64,000 bases of DNA from Topomyia yanbarensis (lineage: Eukaryota; Arthropoda; Insecta; Diptera; Culicidae), in contig NC_080671.1 of NCBI RefSeq assembly GCF_030247195.1, forward strand, positions 202,782,897-202,846,896. The letters run 5' to 3'. A program made the position numbers and the translations under genes. The notes under the pieces are model-generated. The model made no database searches, had not been told where the DNA came from, and was given only the letters and a program-made list of their open reading frames with translations. Of this stretch, positions 46,686-57,322 are shown one piece after another (the stretch's first letter is position 1; the number at the start of each line of letters is the position of its first letter).

Positions 46686-46880
46686 TACTCTCCTATATAA
46701 AATACTACGCTGCTGAACAGTGCAATAACTACAGAAGCACGTTGTCAGATGCCTTACTGAAAAAAACATAACCGAAATATGAAACATATGAAAACCAATA
46801 GGTTCTTTACCCTACGCAGCTACAAAGCGCCGTAAACATGGATTAACAAATTACAACGCACACGCATGCATAAAAATAAA

Positions 46881-47133
46881 TCTAGAGAAAATTTTCAATA
46901 GGACGTAACATTGAGAGCCTCTCTTTGTTTACTTTCTCTTTCGTTTATTACGACGTCATTACAACAATTTGTATTAATTTTCCAGTACATATCGAAAGCC
47001 GACGGTTTTTACTACAATATTGTGCAAAGAGTAGAGTAGTAAATGTTGAAATGGCCGAGTAATGAACAGAAGAGAAAGACTCCAAAGAGAATCTCTCATT
47101 GTTACTTACGTCCTATTGAAAATTTTCTCTAGA
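46881..47133. mobile_element. Fold-back MITE with tctagagaaaattttc ends
   Basis: Arms 46881-46943 and about 47068-47133 are inverted over some 62 bp with a 4-base gap: tctagagaaaattttcaata, then ggacgtaa and tgagag. A spacer of about 125 bp lies between. There is no clear target duplication. The 88-residue frame at 47062 begins in the right arm and is not credible as a gene. Confidence 0.85.
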
Positions 47134-47819
47134 AATATATTTTTTTCAAACGCAACACTCTTAAGCAGCACACACCGTATTGAATTAAATCCAAACCACC
47201 CCACCCACCCACTTTGCAAATCATTCTGTGACACCGTGCTGGTACCCGAAAAATTCGCACACGGCCACCGCTGCCGAAAATGCATAGCGTCTACCGCTTA
47301 TTGTAGTGCCCAGACGCTGCAGCCATGATCTTACCCGTTCGACATAAGAACAAAAACTGATTCAAACGGGTACGCGTCACCTCTATTTATAAACTAACCG
47401 TATATGGTTTAGTCACTTAGGTGCGAGTGTGTGCAAATGCCAACGTTACCGAAAATCGATAGCGCTTATTGCATCGCCCGGAGACAATGTTGCTCGTATG
47501 GGATAACAGCAACAACTGATTTAAACGGACATGCGTTGCTTCTATTTATGACTTTTCGTGTGTGATTGAGGCACTAACCTACCCTCTAATGACGGCTGTG
47601 TCTGAGAAATCTGCCTCACGAATGGTAATTTTCCCGTTTTTCGTGAACTTTTTAATTTTACCAATTTTTAAAAGTCTACTTTTATTGGGGAGATATTAAA
47701 TTATTACCAATATTTAAGTTAGGTGTTTCTGAATCGGTTGGTGTATGAATGATTAAAATCCATCTAGTAATATCGGAGTTATAAGCGTGCAAACCTTACG
47801 TAGTTTCGTTACATGGGAG
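47134..47819. other. Intergenic DNA with a weak internal repeat
   Basis: Two diverged blocks, at about 47235-47400 and 47420-47580, share phrases around ccgaaaat.catagcg.cta, gcttattg.a.tgcccgga-like and gattcaaacggg/gatttaaacgga followed by gcgt..cctctatttat. This is a short, old tandem duplication of about 180 bp. No gene is recognised. Confidence 0.55.
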
Positions 47820-47960
47820 ATAGTTTAGATTTTAGAATGACACCTAGCCCCAGATAGTGGAGTAAGACATTTTTAATATCAAAAAGTAAAACAAAACAAA
47901 ATTGGCACCTTTAAGCTAACGCAAACGTGCCATATCAAATAAACGAATTGATTAAAAAAA
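47820..47960 (+). repeat. 3' tail of an I-type retrotransposon
   Basis: The segment from about 47893 (ggcacctttaagctaacgca to aaataaacgaattg and an A run) matches the terminal part of the elements ending at 17127 and near 2225. It is an extremely 5'-truncated insertion or a decayed remnant. Confidence 0.75.
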
Positions 47961-48002
47961 CTTCTAAAGCTTCAATAATGTCATATGTATTCGATAACAA
48001 AC

Positions 48003-48036
48003 TTGTCTTGGCATAGGCCTGCTAAGCCAAGACAAG
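48003..48036. repeat. Perfect 12-bp-arm palindrome at the start of the 200-bp repeat
   Basis: The arms acttgtcttggc and gccaagacaagt surround cataggcctgctaa-type DNA. The second repeat copy keeps only the right arm. Confidence 0.85.
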
Positions 48037-48555
48037 TTTCGGCTTCACTGTGTCTCATCGGTAGAAACAGGACTTCTGCTCGGACTGGACATCACGTTTG
48101 ATCAGTCGTTCGATTGAAACACAAAGTGTGTTTTAGTTTTTAGGGATTTGCGTCAAGCCGCCGCTAATCTATTCCGACAAAAAGTTAGTGTCGGTTTCTG
48201 ATGAGGCGAAGCCGAAACGCAAACATGTAACAAGTAAGGATTTGTGCCCTTGAAGTGCAAAAACTGGTTTTACCAAAAAAAAATTCCCCCTGGTGAGAAA
48301 TTTGGTGTTCACCCAATTTTCCTCCTTCGGGTGAAATATATAGCATAGTGCTTTCGCATAGGCCTGCTAAGCCAAGACAAGTTTAGGCTTCACTGTGTCT
48401 CATGGGCATAAACAGAACTTCTGCTCGGACGGGACATCACGTTTGATCAGTCGTTCGACTGAAACACAAAGTGTGTTTTAGTTTTTAGGGATTTGCGTCA
48501 AGCCGGCGCAAATCTATTCCGACAAAAAGTTAGTGTCGGTTTCTGACGAGGCGAA
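48011..48555 (+). repeat. Two copies of a 200-bp repeat, 345 bp apart
   Basis: 48011-48210 and 48356-48555 align without net length change and differ at roughly a dozen positions. They run from gcataggcctgctaagccaa to gtttctgaygaggcgaa. The 145-bp spacer contains gtgttcacccaattttcctc. No coding frame is supported. Either a satellite remnant or a tandemly duplicated dispersed repeat. Confidence 0.9.
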
Positions 48556-48955
48556 TCATGCATTAAAATTAATAAATAAATCTAATCAATCGTGAATGTT
48601 ATTAGCATCACTTAAGTTATCACTTCTTATTCGAAAAAGTTGTTGATCATGCACAATTACCTTAGAATAAGATGGTAAATTCCACATAGAGAAATCCTTT
48701 TTATTTGACACCCAAAATGCCGACACTGGTCAGGTTACGGCTGAGATATTGATCGATTAGAAAATGTGGTAAAGTTTCATGGTTTGAAAGCATTTACTAA
48801 AAATGCTAAATCTCAGCCCCGACCGAATTTTCCCAATATTTATTCACGAAAACTTTTGTAATGAGTGGTACTTTCCACACATGCCTTTGGTTTGATAAAA
48901 CAAAAACTATTGATATTTGTTTTATGTGGATTTTTTCAAAATTGACTATAACAAT
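48556..48955. other. AT-rich flank of the BEL element
   Basis: No feature is recognised. The last five bases, acaat (48951-48955), are the BEL target-site duplication. Confidence 0.6.
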
Positions 48956-49156
48956 TGTTCACGTCACAATGCGTATGTTTCATTCAGTGTATTCTCTATT
49001 AAATTGATTTTTTCAACCCCAATTCACACACAAATTGTTAACAGTGTAAGAACGGAAATAAAACAGTTATAGTATAGAAGCTCAAGTTTACGTTTTTGTT
49101 TCGCTTGCGCTGAGCCCTGCGTTAAATACAGTCCACTTGACTCCTTTGGAGCTACA
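48956..49156 (+). repeat. BEL 5' LTR
   Basis: 201 bp. It differs from the 3' LTR mainly by two small indels (aagcgg missing after ctcaagt, and an extra ctgc after gagc) and a few substitutions. A polyadenylation-like aataaa lies at about 49059. Confidence 0.95.
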
Positions 49157-49161
49157 TTTTT

Positions 49162-49180
49162 TGGTCCATACGAGCCGAAT
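49162..49180 (+). promoter_or_regulatory. BEL primer-binding site
   Basis: The sequence tggtccatacgagccgaat starts five T bases after the LTR. TGG start and position suit a tRNA primer site; the tRNA is not identified. Confidence 0.6.
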
Positions 49181-49336
49181 GTGTCACTGAGGTGGACAAA
49201 TCGGATTGATCGCGTTTCGCAGCGTGGAAGTTGCGAAATCGGAAAGAAAAATAGTGTTTTTCGAACGAAAAACAGATGCCACCGACCCGGCGTATTCGGC
49301 ACGGATTATCGAAGAGTGCGAACGTGAAAAAACAAA

Positions 49337-51184
49337 ATGGCGCCGACCACGCATACTCCGAAAGGCAGCAAGAAGAACTCGAAAAATACAACAGAAAACA
49401 AAAATGTCGAAAACGAAAATGAAGATTCGACGCGAATTCTCACTGTGAGCGAGCAACTGTTACAGAAAAATGAGAAGGAAGTGGCGCGACAAAAGAAAAC
49501 GGAATTCTACGTGTTGACAAAAAAGAAGGAAACAGTTGCGAGAAAATTGGCCCGAATCAAACTCGCGCTGCAGAATCCTGAAGCGGCAGATAAGCATTAT
49601 TTACAGCTCTTGCTCAAAATGGTGGAGTGTGCGTACGGTGAATATAATGACTTACAGAATCGCATATACGATCTAAACATTAGTGAAGAGGTGCAGTGTG
49701 CGGAAGAGATGCGATTTATCGAGTTTGAAGAGCTGTACAGTGAGCTTTACGTACAGCTAACGAAGAAAATCGAAGCAACAGTAAAGTTTGAAACGGCAAG
49801 TGCAATAGTCTAACCCATTCAAAATCAGCCGTATGTTCCTCCGCTAAAGGCTCCGTTGCCAACCTTCGACGGCAATTTCGAAAATTGGTACGCGTTTAAA
49901 AACATGTTTGAAAACGTAATGGCACGTCATGACACAGAATCTCCAGCGATCAAGCTGTACCATTTACGCAACTCGCTGATTGGAACAACAGTCGGTGTGA
50001 TAGACCAGGACATCATAAACAACAACGACTATGATGCTGCCTGGGAGACACTCCGTGAGCGGTTCGAAGACAAGCAAGTCATTGTTGATAAACACTTCGA
50101 CGCGATGTTTAACATACCAGTTATGACAAAGGAAAGTGCCGTCGGTCTGCGAAAGCTTATCGACACAGTTTCGAAAAACGTTGATGCTCTTAAGAACCTG
50201 GAATTACCTATCGAAGGATTAGGCGAAATGATGCTATGGAACATACTAGTGAAGAAGTTTGACCTTAAGACCAGTAAGGCGTCGGGGTTGAGCCAGAAGG
50301 ACAACGAGTTGACAGATTACAAATCGACAATGGAATTCCTCAAAGAAAGGTGTAAAGTGTATGAGAAGATAAGTCGTAATAGCAAAGCGACAGCGGAAGT
50401 AATGAAGCGACCCTCTGGAAAAACGGATTCAAACGTGCATAGTCTTGTTACTACACGTGAGAAATGTTCACACTGCAAAGGAGATCATGAAATCTGGAAG
50501 TATGAAATATTTAAGAAAGTGAATCTAAGCGAAAGATACAATTCATTGCGCAAGAGTGGTTCTTGTTTAAATTGTCTGGAAAGGGGCCATATTACGGGAA
50601 AGTGCAAATCAGAGCGGTCGTGCAAACTATGTGGCAAACGCCACCATACATCATTGCATCCCGCAGATTCAAATAAAGAGGAGCCAACATTGCAACAAGT
50701 AAATGGTAACATACCGGAAAACACCCAACTGGCTGATCCCGGATTCAACGTACCCGTTCAGGTAGACCTTTTGATTGGATCGGGCATTTTCTTTAAACTT
50801 ATCAAGCACGGGCAAATAAATTTGGCAGATAATTTGCCCGCGGTTCAAGAAACGTCACTTGGTTGGATTGTAAGTTGCTTGATTCCAACAAGTCAGTTGA
50901 ACGTTGGTGGTACACTCTGCACGATGGTAACTGAGGATGACATCGGTAAGTTACTTGAACGTTTTTGGTATTTTGATTCATACGATGAAGCACCAGCACC
51001 AGAGTATTCGTCTCATGATGCATGCGTTGCTCATTTCCTTGAGACACATCGACGTGACGGAGTGGCAGATTTTTCATTCGGTTGCCCTTTAACAAAGCGA
51101 AGGAACAATTGGGCGATTCGGAAATCATGGCCAGAAAAAGATTTTTGGCTGTCGAACGAAGACTGGATAAGGATCCCGATCTAA
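49337..51184 (+). pseudogene. BEL Gag and protease remnant
   Basis: The ATG at 49337 follows aaaca and opens one frame to 51184 with a single internal TAA (49811-49813). It has a basic, coiled N-terminus, then the BEL-type capsid region (LPTFDGNFENWYAFKNMFEN, corresponding to the DUF1759 family). Zinc knuckles follow (CSHCKGDHEIW...; CLNCLERGHITGKC; CKLCGKRHHTSLH). The protease domain is entered only at its end (LADPGFNVPVQVDLLIGSG): the segment that should hold the catalytic Asp is deleted after NIPENTQ. Then comes LGWIVSC, and a frameshift before 51184 throws the frame off where RT begins. Confidence 0.88.
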
Positions 51185-51590
51185 AATAACAATACGTTGC
51201 CTTTATGAACGAGTATGAAGAGTTGGGACATATGGTTGAGGTTACTTCTTCGCTGAACAAGGATCCGACTGAAACGTTTTATTTGCCGCATCATTGTGTG
51301 CTGAAGCCAACTAGCACAACCACAAAACTTCGTGTAGTGTTTGATGGTTCGGCAGCATCGTCAACCGGAGTATTCATCAACAAAACTCAAATGATTGGTC
51401 CAACAGTGCAGAACGATTTAGTGTCCATTCATTTAAAGTTCCGAACGTTCCAGTACGCGATAAGCGCAGATATTCCGAAAATGTACAGACAGGTTGGGAT
51501 GGATGGAGATTTTCTGAGAGTTTTCTGGAGAAGCAACCGTGATGAACCCTTGAAGGTCTTTGCGTTAAGAACTGTGACATACGCCTCGCT
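51185..51590 (+). pseudogene. BEL reverse transcriptase, part left of gypsy B
   Basis: An in-frame stop lies just upstream (aaataac at 51186). Then MNEYEELGHMVEV, YLPHHCVLKP, LRVVFDGSAAS, YAISADIPKMYRQV (first catalytic Asp region) and VFALRTVTY read cleanly to the insertion point. These are BEL/Pao RT blocks. The frame leaves the element at 51590, where the gypsy B LTR begins; residues after VTYAS in the open frame belong to the LTR. Confidence 0.9.
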
Positions 51591-53144
51591 TGTTGCAAAC
51601 TTGCGGAACGAGACCAGACGAGGCAAAAACTGACGAGTGCAACAGCAGACCGGCCAGTTAATATCACTCGATGCAGGAGCATCAGTGGCCAACAAGGTAG
51701 CGAAATCTAAGCTCAATTAGGCAAAATAACACATGCGAGGTACAGTAGAGATTTCTGCTTAACAATAAACTGTCTGTAATAACATGAGCTTACATCTAAT
51801 TAATACATACAATCTTCTTTCACTAGATCTTCAGCGCCTTGTACTGCATTGTGTCGGTGGGGCCCCGTTTTCCTGCAACTTCTGCTCTGCATTCTCCGCC
51901 TTCGAAGCGTCGCACCCGTTATATCATGCGACCGATTGACTTCTCTCCTTGTAGTACAGCTGCATTAACGTTCGCTGTCTCGCCGCGTCCGCGACCCGAA
52001 TGCACCGCAGTCTGTCACGTGATACTCGGCGGTACCGTGTTTCGCACTCGTGTGTATTATTTGTTGCACGACTCCCACGCACTCGTTGTAGTTTGTGGCG
52101 CGACCACGCACACGTTAGTGATCTCGCCGGCCTCTCGCTCGATGGGTATGGTGGATCATATGGCTCGAGGAAAAGGGTGGAGTGGTTGTGGTCTGCTCTG
52201 CTTCGCATTAACTGCCCTGGATCGGTATCGCCGCTCAGCAGCAATCGTCGCACGATCGTTATCATACGGGTGAGAGTTGACTGTTTAGCCTGAAAATAAC
52301 AGCCCTCTGACGAGGTTTTGTCTCGTTGTTTGAGATTTGTCAGCCAGTCATACACAAACTATTGTACCTGTTGAAGGGCTTTTCTTTCTTGTGCTAACGA
52401 CTCGTGGTATCGCATGCAATTTGATGATGTTGAGTGATCCTGCACAGCCTCTCTTGGCTCTTTCCGTGTGCTTCTAGATAATGCGAAACGATTAAAACTC
52501 ATTCAGATTTGATGGTTATGTCGGATTACCTATGACCTTGAGATATCAGGCTGCAATGGAATTCTTTCCGACTAAACCGTACGTGGTTTTCAATCAATTC
52601 TACGGCCCAGATATCATCCGAACATGCAAGAAAGCTGTAACCAACACGTTAGAATAGGCATGAAGTTGGTAGTATTGAGTGTTACCTTTTAGGGATGATT
52701 CACGTGATCACAATGGATTTCAGGGTGATCGATTTCCACGTGTTCGTTTGCCGAAATAACGTGTATGCCTTGAATCGTCAAATGGACCAAATTAACATTA
52801 GTTGTATAATGATTTACTGCGGTTTACCTTTCGTTTAATAGCTGTACTGCTCAGAGTAGAAATTTGCGATCCGATGGGCTTAGTTCCTCACGTACCGAAA
52901 CCATTAACAGCATGCACTGTTCACCACACACCACTTTTGTTCAGACTGTTTTAATTGTATCTATCCATGCGGCTTTGAGGCCAAAGATCCTCGTTGCGGT
53001 ACGAGAGCGGGATCGATATATGTTTGATCATTTCGTGTGAAAGATGGATCGTGCATCTCTTTTAGAACTGGCTGCGTTCTGGTTCTAATTGTGCACTCTG
53101 AGAAATATTTTCGTATTTCGTCGACCGAATCTCGAAATGTAACA
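51591..53144 (-). repeat. Gypsy B 3' LTR
   Basis: 1554 bp, long for an insect gypsy element and less AT-rich than the flanks. Frames of about 143 residues overlap on both strands (51839-52273 plus, 52355-51924 minus) and recur in the other LTR because the LTRs are nearly identical. I see no domain and do not call them genes. Confidence 0.96.
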
Positions 53145-54065
53145 CAACATCACACAAGCCGCAACGAAATTTTTGCGGAGGCTCGCATCCGCAAAAATTT
53201 CATATGAATGTTGATGTAAGATCTTGAAGAGGCTGATTGATTCTTACATTACACAATCTCGAACAAATTTTCTCCAAACTGGACATCGATGATTGCTGCT
53301 TCCTTCGTTCACGATGCGCCAATACAGAACTTATTAGCTAACGGTAACTGTACTTCTTTCTACACCTGTTGGTGCCAGATCGTCCAAGAAATTTATTGTA
53401 TCACGCTGGTTGAGCTCAGCGGAAGAGTTCTATTTTTCCTTACTGTCTATCTAATCCTAGGGCCAATCGCATCTTCAACACCTGTGTTACTATTTTATGT
53501 TGGGCGCCAGAAATTACGCCGAGAAAATGCAATTTAAATGTTCGAACTAGCAATTACTGATACTATACTGTACGGTTTGAAATTGTTTGAAATTGTTTTG
53601 AGAGCATTTTGCACTTGCGTTTTGTCGTATATGCGCAACCCTACGTGAGTGAGTGATCTTTTTCTGGGATGTGGTGAGTTATGCTACCCTCTATCACCTT
53701 GCCAAAGATCTCACGATCGGCTAGCGCGGGTACGCTTTTTCTGGTGGGGAATGCTGAAACTGTTTCGGCTGACTGGTATGTTGAAATTCCACGCTTTATG
53801 CCTCTGGATTCACTATCGCTTTCTCTCCCGATGCATGTCCCTTTTTACGAGTTTCCTTTATCCCAGGTGTTTCAGCAGCAACTTTTAGGCTCGAAAGATG
53901 TGTTGATCGAAGCTGTGAACGGTAAGCATTCCGTAGTGACTGCTGCCGATAGGGTTTCAATAATCATAGTGCGGGCCACTAATCGGTCAACAGCACCAGG
54001 TTTTGTGGCGTAATCGCTCTTGGTCGACAGTTAAACTGCGTACATAGCTTGACTTTGTTGTAAGG
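53145..54065. other. Gypsy B region between integrase and 3' LTR
   Basis: There is no minus-strand (sense) frame of note, so no envelope gene. Two plus-strand frames exist: 53289-53537 (82 residues, one hydrophobic helix-like segment) and 53681-54013 (110 residues). Neither matches anything I know. A perfect 14-bp stem hairpin lies at 53166-53201. A clear polypurine tract is not seen next to the LTR. Confidence 0.6.
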
Positions 54066-55741
54066 TCAATCTGGTTTGATGTCCTTCAAATGGTAAACGC
54101 CGGTCTTTGAGGTCTTGATGTGTTCCAACAAGTAGTTATTGCAGCCCTGGACTTGTCGTACGATGCACGGAATGAATTTTGCTCCAAGTTTTTTCGTGCG
54201 ATGTTCAGCTGCTTGCGATAACTCAAAAGAACGTCTCCATACGATATCTCCTACCTTGAAACCTCTACTCCGCGCTCTGAGATCGTACCGCTTCTTACTA
54301 CTTTCATGGGCTGCCTTAATCCTATCAATGACGAACTGCTGGATCTTCTGAACACTTTCTATTCGCGTCTTCTGTGCTTCAGTAGGATCATGCGTTGAAT
54401 TCAACTTAGCCAGCGGGTACTGATCAGTGAAAATTATGTGATCCCGACCGAAGTTGCAGTAGTAAGGGCTACAGCCTAGGGTTTCGTGTTTCGCCGTGTT
54501 TATCGCGCAAACTACTTGTTGAATGTGCAAATCCCAGTCCCTTTGATCCTCGTCTAGAAGGGATCTTACACATGTTATTAGTGTACGATTCGTTCTCTCT
54601 GCAGCGTTACACATCGGAGTGTAGATCGCTTCAGTAACGCCTGGAAAACTTGGGAAAGGAACTGGGATCCGGAGTCGGAAACTATAATCCTAGGAGTTGA
54701 GAATCGAAGAAACACGTATTGCTCCAAGAAAGCAGACATTTGCTGAGCGTTCGCTGTACGAAAAGGTTCTGTGATGACAAACTTGGTCACCCAATCGACG
54801 ATGACCAGGAGAACGGTGTTTCCCTTTTTTGAACGTATGAGTGGGTCAACCCAGTCTATTGAGATTAGTTCCCATGGTAGTTGTGCTGGTTTTAGGTTTC
54901 CTAAGGTTGGAGTCAGCGTCGTATTGGATGCCTTGCTAGCTTTACACACGTCACAAGCTTGCACGTACTTCCGGATATCCACCGCCATCAGCGGCCAATA
55001 GTAATCTCGCTGTATCCGATTTAGCGTACGTTCGCCACCTAGGTGAGCTGCTGTTAGGATGTCATGGCTGCGGTGCATTATTTCCCGTCGTAGATAGGAA
55101 GGAACCACCTTCTTCCATTGGTGATATCTGCCGCCAGTTGCATCCTTCGTCATACAGTTTTTGTACAGGTGTTCTCCGACGATTCTGAAGTCTGGAAAGT
55201 TGTCGGGGTTTGCCTGAACATCCTGTATGAGCTTATTAAACCACGAATCTGCTGAAGCTGGAAACGAAGTGTTGATCGTGTTGACTATTTCCACTCTACT
55301 CAGGCAATCTGGAACAACGTTTGAAGTTCCTTTCCGATATTTGATATCGAACGAATACGCATTCAAACGAAGAATCCATCTAGCTAGAAGAGGCGTAGGG
55401 TTCTTCATCGTCTTCAGGTAGGTCAAGCTAGAGTGATCACAGTAGACGGTGAAGTGCGTCCCTTCGAGATATCCTCGAAATTTCTCTATAGACCGAATTA
55501 CTGCGAGGCACTCTCGCTGTGTCACCGAGTATTTTCGTTCAGAGGAAGAAAGTTTCTGCGAGAAGTAGCAAATTACCTTTTCGTCGCCTTCGATGTCCTG
55601 TGTGAGAATTCCTCCTATTGCTACGTCACTCGCATCGCAAGCAATTGCGAACGGTTGTGTGTAATTTGGAGTCACCAGAACAGTCGCCGATGTGAGATGC
55701 GATTTGAGAGTCTGGAAGGCTTTTTCGCATTCTTCCGTCCA
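54066..55741 (-). pseudogene. Gypsy B RNase H and integrase
   Basis: This continues the pol frame after a TGA at 55742-55744. RNase H: PFAIACDASDVAIGG, ICYFSQKLSSSERKYSVTQR, ECLAVIRSIEKFRGYLEG, VYCDHSSL and DCLSRVE. Integrase: zinc motif (HRSHDILTAAHLGGERT then CDVCKASK), core Asp in SIDWVDPL, second Asp in VSDSGSQF. A frameshift near 54600 moves the rest to frame 54614-54066, with the Glu in CNAAERTNRTL and a C-terminal domain (YDLRARSRGFKVGDIVWRRS). All three catalytic acids are present, split across the shift. Confidence 0.93.
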
Positions 55742-57322
55742 TCAAAATTTCGTTTTAGTCTTCGTGAGTTCTGTCCGTGGAGCAGCGGTTCGCGAGAAAT
55801 CTTTAATGAATCTTCGATACCAGCCACACATCCCAATGAATCGTTGAGTCTCTTTCTTATAGTTTGGAGCAGGGAATTTGCTGATGGCGTCTACTTTTTC
55901 TTCGTCAACGTGCCACCCTTTTTCGTCTAACACATAGCCCAAATACTTCAGACTTTCCCTGCAGAATACTGACTTTTCTGCATTGATTGTGAGTCCTGCT
56001 TTCTCTAGTCTTCGTGCAATTTCTTGCAAGAGGTCCAAATGTTCTTGCAACGTTTCAGTAGCCACCACCAAGTCATCCAGGTAGACAAATACCTTTGGCT
56101 TAAGATCAATAAACAGGTGATTCATGACGCGTGAAAGTGATTGACTGGCTGTTGACAGGCCAAACGGAACCACGGTGAATTGATAGTGTCCCCGCTGAGG
56201 GATAGTAAAGGCGGTTTTCTGTTTGGATCCCTCATCCAGAGGAATTTGCCAGAATGCGGACTCTAAATCGATAGAAGACAGAAATTGTGACCCACTGAGA
56301 TTGTTTGTAATAGATGCTATCTGGGGAATCGGGTACGCCTCCTGCACTATGACTGAGTTTAATTTTCTGGCGTCTAAGCACAATCTCATCGATCCGTCCT
56401 TCTTTTTGACTGCTACTGTGGCGTTGTTCCAAGGATAGCAAATAGCATTCTCGATTACTCCCAGTTCCAACATTCGGTCGACTTCTTTGTTTAAATCATC
56501 CAATACAAATTTTGACATCGGGTAGTATTTTTGTTTGAACGGAGGAGCGATTCCTGTGTCTATTTTGTGCGAGTATAGGTTTGTTCTTCCTAGGCTGCCT
56601 TTGTTGCGTGACGTTGGGAATTCCTGAATAACTTTTTGCAAACGTTGCTTGTCGTGTGCCAGTAAGGATCGAACGATCGATGATTCGTGATCTAGGTTGG
56701 TCGTAATTTCACAAATGGTTGCTTTGACGCCGAAGTTGGACCAGAAGTCCATCCCCAAGATAAAAATAGAAGGCATCGATTCGATGAACAGCACCGGTAA
56801 GGTGATGTTTCTGTTATTGTAGAAGATCGGCACGTGCGCGAAGAATGAAACTGGGTGCGCCGAGTTGTCAGCTGTTTTTACTTCCCCGTTAACTGGAAAT
56901 TTGGTAAATTCTAATTCATCCACTATTTTGGAGAGTGAACCACCAATTAGACTGCAGGTCGCACCGCTATCCAGGAGTCCTCGAAGTTTGCGACCTAGGA
57001 TATTGATATCTGCATATGGGCGATTGTCATGGTTGTCTGGATCGATAACGATAGATTCTGCTTTGCAGAATGCGGGAATTTCGAGGATTGAAGGGACTTT
57101 GGTTGTAGCGGGAGAGCTTTCGCCCTTTATTGAGAGTTCTCCCAGCTGCGGTTTCCCGAATGCTGTGAGATGTTGACTGACTCTAACTGCCTCCATCTTA
57201 AAATGCATGCCTCGCAGTTTCGTGTGGTGCATCCCTTTTTCCCACAGCTGTAGCAGAATAGAAATCGTTTGTGGTTGGGACAGTTTGGATAAGTGTGACC
57301 TGGATTTTCGCACTGCCAACAA
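55742..57322 (-). pseudogene. Gypsy B protease and reverse transcriptase
   Basis: A 526-residue frame overlapping the end of gag by about 195 bases in another frame, as expected for frameshift expression of gypsy pol. Protease: LRGLLDSGATCSLIGG at roughly residues 112-127 and FILGMDFWSNFG. RT: KYYPMSKFVLDDLNKEVDRM, VIENAICYPWNNATVAVKKK, RLCLDARKLNSV, SSIDLESAFWQIPLDE (first Asp), QFTVVPFGLSTASQSLSRVM and the catalytic YLDD box near residue 413. The frame ends at a TGA (55742-55744) whose downstream codons stay in frame into RNase H, so it is a single nonsense change. Confidence 0.94.

Noticed and set aside
46317..46787. 156-residue minus-strand frame
   Set aside because: It runs through the small TA-target MITE and AT-rich DNA, with no recognisable domain.
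48003..48555. CRISPR-like array
   Set aside because: Only two long copies, no short regular repeats with unique spacers, and the DNA is eukaryotic.
51839..52273. 144-residue plus-strand frame in the gypsy B LTR (repeated at 59634-60068)
   Set aside because: It overlaps a 143-residue frame on the other strand, is antisense to the element, and is conserved only because the two LTRs are recent copies.
53145..54065. Envelope gene of gypsy B
   Set aside because: There is no sense-strand frame of useful length, signal peptide or membrane anchor.
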